Source: Anaeramoeba ignava
Taxonomy: Eukaryota > Metamonada > Anaeramoebidae
DNA: 64,000 nt
Direction: 5' to 3'
Assembly (NCBI GenBank): GCA_028826165.1
Contig: JAPDFW010000084.1
Location: 21,001-85,000, forward strand
This document shows positions 55,370 to 64,000 of this stretch, in pieces. The stretch's first letter is position 1. The number at the start of each line of letters is the position of its first letter. Both the position numbers and the translations under genes were made by a program. The notes below the pieces were generated by a model, which was given only the letters and a program-made list of their open reading frames with translations, made no database searches and had not been told where the DNA came from.

Positions 55370-58026
55370 TTAATTATTTTGCCATTTCCGAAGCATTTCA
55401 CTATTTTCGACTTCCAATAATTGTTTATTTCTAAAATCAAAAACCTTAGCTTCACCAGCATTTGAAGCAGCCAACAAAACACCATCACGAAATTCAACTG
55501 AAAGAAGCCAAGCTTGTTTTTGGAACTCCTTAAAAACTTGAAGAGGAGCAGCGGAGAGTTTTCTTCTATCCCAAACACGAATTGAAGAATCAAAACTACA
55601 AGTGACAAGAATATCTGAATCAAATTGTAAATAACTGACAGTTCCTTGATGACCTTGAACAACATCAACACATCTTTTAGAAGACCTCAGATCCCACACC
55701 CTGCACGTATTATCATAACCTCCGCTGATTATTATATCCCCGTCATACTGCAGTGTTGATACTGGACTTTCATGTCCAACTAGAAGATCAACTTCTTTTT
55801 CAGTTGTCATGTTCCACCATCTTAATGCTGTGTCTCGTGACCCCGTTATTAAACGATCCCCTACATAATCTAATGCCCAAACACTGTCGTTGTGATGGAT
55901 TATTGACCTCGTTTCTTTCGTTTGTTTGTTCCAGATTCGTACATCTGCGTCGTATGACCCACTTAGTATTTTTTCTTCATCAAATTTTATACATGCAATT
56001 GGTGCGTGATGCCCTTCATAGATTTGTGGTTGTAATTGCTGATTCAAATCAGGCTATTAATTTTAATTTTAATTTTAATTTTAATTTTAATTTTAATTTT
56101 GATTTTAATTTTAATTTTAATTTTAATTTTAATTTTAATTTTAATTTTAATTTTCATTTTAATTTTAATTTTAATTTTAATTTTAATGAATTTTTATTAA
56201 TTTTAATTTTAATTTTAATTTTAATTTTAATTTTAATTTTAATTTTAATTTTAATTTTAAATTTCATTTTCATTTTAATATTAATTTTAATTTTAATTTT
56301 AATTTTAATTTTAATTTTTAATTTAATTTTAATTTTAATTTTAATTTTAATTTTAATTTTAATTTTAATTTTAATTTTAATTTTAATTTTAAATTTTAAT
56401 TTTAATTTTAATTTTAATTTTAATTTTAATTTTAATTTTAATTTTCAAAAAATAAATTACATTAATTGAATCATTATTTTTTTTCAAATTTTGTTCTTCC
56501 TGATCATATAATTTTTGAATATCTTTATGTGAAGGAATATTATAAAGATGGATTTGTTGATCTTTTCCACCACTAACTAATTGAGTACCTAATTTATTAA
56601 CATCAATAGTCCAAACAGGACCTGTATGAGGTAATGGAAATGTATATGATTTTCTTTTTTTAGAAATTTCCCAAAGTTTTATAGTTCCATCCCAATTACA
56701 TGTAGCAAATCCATCAATTCCTGTTAATTTTGCACGATTAACACCTGCTTGATATCTTATATTTGCAGTAATATGAAATTTTTGTTTATACCACTTTTAT
56801 TTAAATTTGAATTTGAATTAATATTAATTAATTTTGAATTAAATTTGAATTAAATTTGAATTTGAATTAAATTTGAATTAAATTTATTTGAATTAAATTT
56901 ACTTGAATTAATTTTGAATTTGAATTAAATGAATTGATTTTGAATTAAATGAATTAATTTTAAATTTTGAATTTGAATTAAATTGAATTAAATTTGAATT
57001 TATTTGAATTGAATTTATTTGAATTGAATTTATTTGAATTGAATTTATTTGAATTGAATTTATTTGAATTGAATTTATTTAAATTGAATTTATTTTGAAT
57101 TAAATTTATTTGAATTTATTTAAAATTAATTTTGAATTTGTTTAATTTTGAATTAAATTTAAATTTGAATTAAATGAATTAAATTTGAATTAATTTTGAA
57201 TTTAAATTAAATGAATTAAATTTGAATTAAATGAATTAATTTTGAATTAAATTAAATTTGAATTGAATTTATTTGAATTGAATTTATTTTGAATTTATTT
57301 GAATTTGAATTAAATTTATTTGAATTAAATTTGAATTTGAATTTGAATTAATATTAATTAATTTTGAATTAAATTTGAATTTATTTGAATTGAATTTATT
57401 TGAAATAAATTTATTTGAATTAAATTTATTTGAATTAAATTTATTTGAATTGAATTTATTTGAATTAAATTTATTTGAATTAATTTTGAATTAAATTTAT
57501 TTATTTTGAATTAATTTTGAATTAATTTTGAATTAATTTTGAATTAATTTTGAATTAATTTTGAATTAATTTTGAATTAATTTTGAATTAAATTTGGATT
57601 TATTTTGAATTTATTTGAATTGAATTTATTTGAATTAAATGAATTAAATGAATTTGAAATGAATTAAAGTACTTTTCTTTTCCAATTCTTGCGAAAATAA
57701 TAATATTTTTTCCATGTCATTAATGAAGGTGGAGCTACTAAAACTTTTAATAAATGTGGATTCTCTTGCTGAAATAAACATTTCCATATATAAGGATCAT
57801 TAGAAATTTGATTAAAATATCTTGATACTAAAGACATCTTTAAAAGATTTTCTGCATTAAGATATTGGAAAATATAAACAAAAATTTCTTCTGGAAGTTT
57901 TTCAAAATTCATTTGAATTTGATTTTGATTTTGATTTTGATTTTCTTTTTGACTTTGAATTTGAATTTGAATTTGATTTTGATTAATAAATAAAGGATCT
58001 TGTAAATTATTTTGTGAATTTCCCAT
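55370..58026 (-). CDS. F-box/WD40 protein, 3 exons, N-myristoylation-like start
   Basis: Likely substrate receptor of an SCF ubiquitin ligase. Exons (minus): 58026-57673, 56793-56461, 56053-55370, all GT-AG and phase 0; 456 aa. Starts M-G-N-S-Q-N, which fits an N-myristoylation signal. A short N-Q-I-Q repeat precedes the F-box at about 42-85 (KLPEEIFVYIFQYLNAENLL, then SLVSRYFNQISNDPYIWKCL). About seven WD40 blades follow: NWDGTIKLWEI, GGKDQQIHLYNI, GSYDADVRIWNK, GSRDTALRWWNM, GGYDNTCRVWDL, CSFDSSIRVWDR and AKVFDFR. Exon 3 has richer codon use than the AT-heavy surroundings. Introns are wholly simple repeat. It converges with FAM177 across a 186-bp gap with no feature. Confidence 0.9.
56054..56460 (-). 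repeat. F-box/WD40 intron 2: (AATTTT)n hexamer array
   Basis: 407-bp intron, nearly pure (AATTTT)n on the plus strand, i.e. AAAATT in the sense of the gene. N-F-N-F and I-L-I-L frames on the plus strand are artefacts. Confidence 0.9.
56794..57672 (-). repeat. F-box/WD40 intron 1: GAATTTATTT / GAATTAAATTT repeats
   Basis: 879-bp intron of tandem TTGAATTAAATTTATT-type units, about 10-17 bp, with a near-perfect GAATTAATTTT run at about 57500-57590. No coding frame. Confidence 0.85.
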
Positions 58027-58181
58027 TATAATAATAAAAATAAAAAATAAAAAATGAAAAAATGAAAAATGAAAAATGAAAAATGAAAAATAAAAATAAA
58101 CGTTTTTTTAATTTTTTTCTCCTTTTATTTTTTTTGAATTTTTTTCTCCTTTTATTATTTTTTAATTAATTAAATTTTTAT

Positions 58182-60089
58182 TTAAAAAAAAAAGTGGAAC
58201 AACAAAAATTCAAGGCAAATTAACACAACAAAAACATTGAACTGAGAACTGCGCACGGAAAATGAAGGAGAAGGAGCATTGCAATAAACTTGAGCAGCAA
58301 GGAAGTACTCAAGTTCATAACCATCAGCAGAGCAGCACTGATACTTAGTAGCTTGTTCTCTGCACATATCAAAAGGACAATTTCCTTGTGTAAAGAAATC
58401 GCCCATAAAACAGTTATAAGAAGAAGCGCAAGAGACAAAGTCCATGAACTCTTGCTGGCAAGACATGTTCTGGTAAGGAATACAAGCACCAGGATATGAT
58501 GTATCAACAGAACAAGAACAAATGTATCCATTTGCACAATCCTTGTTATCAAAACAGCCAACTTGCTCTTGACAGGTGTTGTTCACACAAGCAAGTCCAA
58601 TTTCACAAGAATCAGTTGAACCACATGTCTCATTGAATCCAAGAGAATTGGGAAGAACACATTCATCACGAACAAGATCGCAGATGGTAAAGTTAGAACA
58701 AGCATCAACATGCACAATGGATTGAAGATATTTGTCTTTGCAAGACTCACCAATAAAACTTGCGTTTTGGCACACCTCGTCAGTAAAATCACAATAATAT
58801 CCAACATCACAAAATCCCCAATAATCACATGATTCCCAATAACCAGGTGCTCGGCAACGTCCATTCACACAACTCGATGCTTCATAGCATTGCCAATCTT
58901 CTGTGCAAGGATCATTTGGATAACGGAAGGCAGAATCACATTTCCCAGTCTCGTCAGCACAGTTTAAACTTGTGCATCCAGTAGTATCTGTACATTTAGC
59001 TCCGTAATTGCTGCGGATGCACATGTTATTAAAACAGAACAAATTGGTTGCGCAATAAATTCCTGCAGACTCATCGCAAGCGTGGTAAATCTCAGCAGGT
59101 GGAATTGCCTCACACCACTCACAAACATCTCGATTTTCAGGATAGAACTCGTTAGGAAATCCATGTGCAAGACAGCACTCAAGAATATCGATCTGATGCT
59201 GGCATGCCTTATATGCACAGCCTCCTTGATCAAAAATCGATTCATGATGGCAATGCACTTCTTCCACACAAGCAAGCACTTCTGCTACCTCTGTTGTACA
59301 ATTCATGTTGAATAATGGTTGACATTTGCCGGTAATTGTGTCCCTATTTTCCGTTGAACTCCCACAATCACAATAACTCCCCCATCCACAATCGCTATCA
59401 TCTCCACACACAGAATTCTCGTTCGCAGTGCAAATGTTGTTGTTACATGTAGATCCTGCTACACATGCCTCAGGATCACTACAAACTTCTCCAATTTGCT
59501 TGCTCATAGGTTCAACACAAAACATACTTTCTGGATCACTTGAACTGTTAAGATTGCAAACCCCAAAATCCATACAAATAAAGTCTCTCTCTTCAGGTTT
59601 GCTGTTGTTTGTTTGATTCCAACAATTTTCTCCAAGATTGGCAGAAACTTCACACACTCCTGTTGTGTTTGAACAATAATACCCCATTGTACACGATCCT
59701 GGCTCGCTTGTATTGCATGGCTTTAATGCTCCAATTCCGGTACAAGTCATTGTTATTTGAGAACAACTTCCAGATGTGCATTGTTCATCCGTCACACATT
59801 GATCATCTACATACTCAACCTGATTCAAACAAGTCATAGAATATTGCTCACAAAATCCTGTTGAGCAATCGCTATCATTATAGCACGCTTCTCCATAGTT
59901 GGGTTCTTGGCAAATTCCTCCATAACACCCAAGAAATGGATAACATTCTTGTGTTTCATCACAAGCTTCATTTAATTTTCTCCATACTTTTGGATTACAA
60001 TTTGGTTCTGTGTCTTTTGCATTTATCAAAAAAACAATTTCAAAAAAAACAACAAAAACAAATAAAACAAATGTTGAAATGTTTTTCAT
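58182..60089 (-). CDS. Secreted, Cys-rich surface protein with internal duplication
   Basis: No family name is certain. The start at 60089 (M-K-N-I-S-T-F) gives a signal peptide (VLFVFVVFFEIVFLINA); an ATG at 60116 adds nine residues. About 635 aa, dense in short C-x(n)-C knots such as CYPFLGCYGGICQEPNYGEA, with many N-x-S/T glycosylation sites. Two halves repeat: CDCGSSTENRDTITGKCQPL with GGCAYKACQHQIDILECCLA in the first, and CSCSVDTSYPGACIPYQNMS with GNCPFDMCREQATKYQCCSA in the second. It ends in a hydrophobic tail (VFVVLICLEFLLFHFFF) without a basic flank, which fits a GPI signal or a short anchor. Codon use is much richer in G and C than the neighbours. Dickkopf-like knots are similar in style, but homology cannot be claimed. 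Divergent with AP5B1. Confidence 0.8.
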   Translation of the reverse strand: MKNISTFVLFVFVVFFEIVFLINAKDTEPNCNPKVWRKLNEACDETQECYPFLGCYGGICQEPNYGEACYNDSDCSTGFCEQYSMTCLNQVEYVDDQCVTDEQCTSGSCSQITMTCTGIGALKPCNTSEPGSCTMGYYCSNTTGVCEVSANLGENCWNQTNNSKPEERDFICMDFGVCNLNSSSDPESMFCVEPMSKQIGEVCSDPEACVAGSTCNNNICTANENSVCGDDSDCGWGSYCDCGSSTENRDTITGKCQPLFNMNCTTEVAEVLACVEEVHCHHESIFDQGGCAYKACQHQIDILECCLAHGFPNEFYPENRDVCEWCEAIPPAEIYHACDESAGIYCATNLFCFNNMCIRSNYGAKCTDTTGCTSLNCADETGKCDSAFRYPNDPCTEDWQCYEASSCVNGRCRAPGYWESCDYWGFCDVGYYCDFTDEVCQNASFIGESCKDKYLQSIVHVDACSNFTICDLVRDECVLPNSLGFNETCGSTDSCEIGLACVNNTCQEQVGCFDNKDCANGYICSCSVDTSYPGACIPYQNMSCQQEFMDFVSCASSYNCFMGDFFTQGNCPFDMCREQATKYQCCSADGYELEYFLAAQVYCNAPSPSFSVRSSQFNVFVVLICLEFLLFHFFF

Positions 60090-60193
60090 CAAACCAATGA
60101 TAAAAATAGAAAACAAACAAATTTTTAATTTGGAAAATGTAAAAATGAATTTTGGAAAATTGAAAAGAAACCAATCTAAATTAAAAAATTTTT

Positions 60194-60224
<31 letters not shown>

Positions 60225-60377
60225 TTTGCTTTTTTAAATCCCCCAATTAATAAAAATTACAAATAAGATCCTTTTTATTTTAATTTTTCTAATTCAAATT
60301 AAAATTCAAAATTAATTTTTTCTCCTTTTCTTTTTTTTTCATTTTTTTTTTCATTTTTTTCATTTTTTTTCATTTTT

Positions 60378-63300
60378 ATGGAAAATTTTCAATTTGAATC
60401 TCATTGGTTAATTCTTTTTCAAGATATTTTTCAAGATAAAAATTTTTCTCTTGATAATTTAACTACTAAACTTCTTATTGAAAAATTTCTTGAAACTTTT
60501 CAAATTAAAGCTTCAGAATCTACTTTAATTCTTATTCTCATTTTTTTTCAAGAACATTTATACCTTTTAGAAGATGAAGAAATACTTACATCTACATGGA
60601 ATCATTTCCATGTTAATTTTTTGAATAAAGAATTTTCTTCCCATGTTCAGGGACAAATTTTAGTTACTCTAACACATATTGTGTTAGAATATAATTTTTT
60701 AAACAAATTTCCTGAAAAATTGAAAAATATTATTATATCTTTATGGGAAATTATTTCTCAAATTAATTCCCAAACAGATTGTACACTTCGAGCAATTGTA
60801 ATTAATTTCATTCAAAAACAAAAGCAAAAGCAAAAGCAAAAATATTTATATATTTATATATTTATATTTATATTTATATTTATATCGATTTTCCTTTTCG
60901 TAAAAACAAAATCAATGTCATTTCAAAAGGCTTGTCAATGTTTGACTGAACTGGAAAGTCATTATCCTTTACTTCTTGTAAATCTTTTTGCAAATATTTT
61001 TGACTATGCATCAAAAGAAAATACATATATTGCGCAATGGTATTTTCTTCTGATGTGCCAAATAATCAATAATGACATTTCCCTCCAAATCTCTCGTCAA
61101 CAATCCTTGAAACACGAAAAGAAAAATGATTTTGATCAAAAAAAACTTCGCAACTTGCAAATAAGCACAAACACATTTGACATTTACACTTTCGAAATGC
61201 CCAAACTCATTTCCGATCCACAAGTTACAATCTTCAAAAATATTATTCGCCAAAAACATCCGACATTGCCTCGCTCTTCAAAAAGACATAAAAACAGAGA
61301 ATTGTCACATTTTATCACAAAAGTGCTTCGTGTTTTGATTGAAAACGCCAGATTTTTTGGATATTCTGCCATTTTTTACATGCTTGAAACTTTAGTCCAA
61401 ACAACACTTTATCAAAAAATTAATGCCAGTTTTTTCATCAATGAATATTATCTTCAATTATTTGTTCTTGATCGACCAGCAATTTGGCATTCTTTTATTT
61501 TACTTCAACTTATTTTCAACCAGAAAAATTTTCCAAACGAAGTTTCAGATCCAAAAAAATCAAGAACAATATTTGTATTTGATACCGAAACACAAGAAAA
61601 GATTCTGAAAAGAACAATAGAAATTATTAATTATAATAAATTGTAAGAAGAATAAAAATAAGGATAAAAACAAATTGAAAGATAAAAAAAAATTCATTTT
61701 CCTTTTATTAATAATAGATCTATTGAGCAAAAACTTATTTGCTTTCAATGGCTTGAAGACCCTCAAATTTGGGGAACTAAATCTCTTCCTCAACTTCTTC
61801 AACCGTTTTTGGATAAATTTCTACCTCATTATTTTGAACCAATTCAAATTCAAATCCATAAGGTTCTTAAATATAACTTGCTATTTGATCACAATTCCAC
61901 TCAATTTTCTCCAAGATCTTCGCATCTCCAAATTTTAATGTGCTTTCAAGATTATGTTTATTATAACAAAGACAGTTTTCTTGCGGAAATTGTGTTCAAA
62001 TTTTTAACCGATTCTTTTTTAAAATTCCCAAGTGTTCGTAAATCGATCCAAAAATATCTTGTTCATCTTCTTTCGATCCAACCCAATTTCATCCAACGCG
62101 CAATTATTTTTTTGGATGAAATTGAATCTTCAGAGAAAAAACAACCCGTAAATCCAGATTCTGAAATTCTTGTTACAGATAAAACGCCAACAGCAACATG
62201 CGGATATAGAATTCTCATTTCGTTCCAAAAATTGATTACAAAAACAATTCCTCCCAAAAAACTCGCCAATTATTTCCCTTTAATATCAAGGATTTTGGAA
62301 AGCAAATCATGCGATCCACAATGCATGCTTGATTCAGTTTTGAAATTCATTCAATCCGATGAGCATTATATTTATTCTTTCCAGCGCAGCAGAGATTACG
62401 GTCGAAACATCATTGATATTTGCAGAAAGGCTATTCTTTTGCATGGATTGCCAAGAATTTTCTCTTCTTTGCAAAAGCTCCTAAAGTTCTGTTCTTTATA
62501 CTACAATGAGATTTCCATTCGCGAATCCGCTCGTTTTTATTATCAACTGATCCACAACTTGTCACAAGAACAACTCCACAATGTTTTGAAAGAGGACAAG
62601 AAGGGAGAATCTGTTTTCAGTCATAATGTTCAACGGGAAGAATTGAAACCCCAAAAACAAATCAATACAACGTTTTTGGAACTGGTTCGCAAATTTGCGG
62701 AATCATCTCAAAACAAACTTTTACAAAATAATTTCCCTGAAAATTTCTTCGAAAATATTTTTCACACAGAAAACGATGTGCTTTCTATTAATTATCCCGA
62801 TTACTACAAATTAATTCACACCTCATCAAGGGAAATTCCGCTTTCAATTCATTTCCATCTTGGATATAAAAAAGACATCAAGGAAAACCAAGAAAATAAC
62901 GAGGTAATTCCCCAAGAATTATTTGGACTGAATCTTCAATTATCAGCTCAAACACAAACCTTTTTATCTGTTGAGCAAGTTGTTGTTCCCTTTCTAAGAA
63001 ATGGATCAAATGAATCTCTTGAAAAACAAGATTCATTTCCGTTTTCTTATAATCTCAAGCTGGGATTTATTCCTTTAATGCCTTTGCCAACAGAATTCGA
63101 TATAAGAGCTATATTTAGTACTCCTCAAGGCGATGTTTTTGTTTGCTCTTTGGATCCTATTCATCTTGATTTGCAAGACTTATTTCTCCCTTGTCCTATT
63201 CCCAGAAAAATAGAAAATAGTGATTTATTTCTTGAAAGTCTGTTTGATTATTTATGGAAAAATGTTGGTTTTTTTTCTCATTTAGAAAACAATAATTCTG

Positions 63301-63641
63301 ATGAAAATGAAAATAAAAATAAAAATGAAAATGAAAACAAAAACCCACTTAAATTCACAAATTATAAATCTGTCAAAGTTCTTCAAATCGAAAAACAACA
63401 TGTTTTGGAGATTTTCCACAAAATTCTTGGTTCTTTTTCTATAAAAAATAATGTTGAAAATCAAGAAAATCATTCAAAAAAAATATCTGATGTTCTTAAA
63501 TCTATCATCTTTTTACCTCCCAAATTCTTTTTAATGTTTAAGTTTTGTGTGGAAAAATCAAGAACTGTTGTAAAAATCAGATCAGATTTTTCTCAAATTT
63601 TCGGTTATATTGATCATTTTTTTAATAATAAATTTAAATAA
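60378..63641 (+). CDS. AP5B1: AP-5 complex subunit beta-1
   Basis: Large subunit of the AP-5 adaptor of late endosomes. Exons 60378-61642 and 61718-63641 (join TT | A, phase 2, restores I-N-Y-N-K-L-S-I-E-Q-K-L); 1062 aa, longer than the human protein. Marks shared with AP5B1: KACQCLTELESHYPLLLVNL, the RESARFYYQLIHNLS segment, LQDLFLPCPIP and LFLESLFDYLWKN, followed by a C-terminal sandwich. Helical repeats fill the rest. Insertions: a Lys-Gln run then Y-L-Y-I-Y-I-F-I-F-I at about residues 151-173, encoded by CAAAAG and TATATT microsatellites; and E-N-K-N-K near the C-terminus. No splice sites frame the microsatellite, so it seems to be translated. The presence of one subunit suggests a full AP-5 in this organism. 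Confidence 0.85.
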
Positions 63642-63654
63642 AATAATTAAAAAA

Positions 63655-63699
63655 TCATTTTTCATTTTTCATTTTTCATTTTTCATTTTTCTCTTTTCA
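63655..63699 (+). promoter_or_regulatory. CATTTTT repeats before the Kelch gene
   Basis: Five or so TTTTTCA units end just before the ATG at 63700, as seen before other genes of the window. Confidence 0.45.
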
Positions 63700-64000
63700 A
63701 TGAATAAATTTCCTGAAACAAATTTTGAAGATATTTATGATAGAAAATATCTATTTTCAAACACAAAATGGGTAGAAATCATTCCAAAAAACCAAGAAAA
63801 AGAGAGTTTACCATCACAAAGAACCGAAACAATTCTCTATGATCATAAACTATGGATATTTGGAGGAGGTAAAACACGTACAAATGTATTTGATCATTTT
63901 TACACATTTGATTTACGAACACATATCACAACAAAAATCGAGCCAAAGCCAGGATTCCAATATCCAGAAGCACGATGGGGACACAAGAAATGTGTTTCCA
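63700..64000 (+). CDS. Kelch-repeat protein, 3' partial
   Basis: Open from the ATG to the window edge, 100 codons visible. N-terminus M-N-K-F-P-E-T-N-F-E-D-I-Y-D. One kelch blade is clear: Q-R-T-E-T-I-L-Y-D-H-K-L-W-I-F-G-G-G, then FDHFYTFDLRTHITTKI and a second start PEARWGHKKCVS (the R-x-G-H-x-x-x of the next repeat). The rest lies outside, so no additional domain can be named. Confidence 0.8.
   Translation, partial: MNKFPETNFEDIYDRKYLFSNTKWVEIIPKNQEKESLPSQRTETILYDHKLWIFGGGKTRTNVFDHFYTFDLRTHITTKIEPKPGFQYPEARWGHKKCVS

Noticed and set aside
58220-60100. Several 60-110-aa frames on both strands over the Cys-rich gene
   Set aside because: Shadow frames; the 635-aa frame has a signal peptide and a regular Cys pattern.

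Overview
The window is eukaryotic nuclear DNA from a very AT-rich protist. It carries spliceosomal introns (GTAAAT/GTAAAA/GTTT donors, TAG/AAG acceptors), the standard stop codons, long Asn/Gln/Glu-repeat proteins, a eukaryotic-type tRNA-Sec, and clear orthologues of RO60, FKBP15, CDC123, HRD1, PRCC, EMC10, GNL3, FAM177, AP5B1 and a VHS-GAT adaptor. The huge BTB-TLDc and RCC1-BTB families and the hexamer-repeat style resemble Anaeramoeba (Metamonada). That assignment is an inference from style and family content, not proven here.

Layout. 0-7 kb: the 3' part of RO60 (+), then a five-exon VHS-GAT endosomal adaptor (-) and an FKBP15/WAFL-like gene (-). 7-23.7 kb: eight head-to-tail BTB-BACK-TLDc paralogues, all on the minus strand. 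Most begin with an 8-20 nt first coding exon ending in phase 2. 23.7-39.5 kb: a plus-strand block with one intact and two damaged RCC1-BTB tandem copies separated by (AAAATT)n arrays, CDC123, a 3.4 kb gene-free segment bounded by 27-bp inverted repeats, and a divergent RCC1-BTB gene split by a 1.55 kb satellite intron. 39.6-44.7 kb: two more BTB-TLDc genes (-), the second decayed. 44.7-64 kb: a F-box/TMEM185-like fusion (+), HRD1 (+), PRCC (-), EMC10 (-), tRNA-Sec (-), GNL3 (-), FAM177 (+), an F-box/WD40 gene (-), a secreted Cys-rich protein (-), AP5B1 (+) and the start of a Kelch gene (+).

Themes. Fourteen BTB genes, two F-box genes and a RING E3 make the region rich in likely ubiquitin-ligase components. 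TLDc proteins in other eukaryotes are linked to the V-ATPase and endolysosome, and FKBP15, VHS-GAT and AP5B1 are also endosomal. This is a shared theme only; no common pathway is shown. Much of the non-coding DNA is one hexamer family, [C/G/T]AAAAT. The C and G forms encode Gln-Asn and Glu-Asn in exons, and the T form carries a TAA stop and dominates introns and flanks.

Caution: several otherwise well-conserved genes have single-base breaks, often in homopolymers. Assembly error and true decay cannot be separated from the sequence alone. Exon boundaries were placed by reading frame, homology and GT-AG sites, without transcript data.
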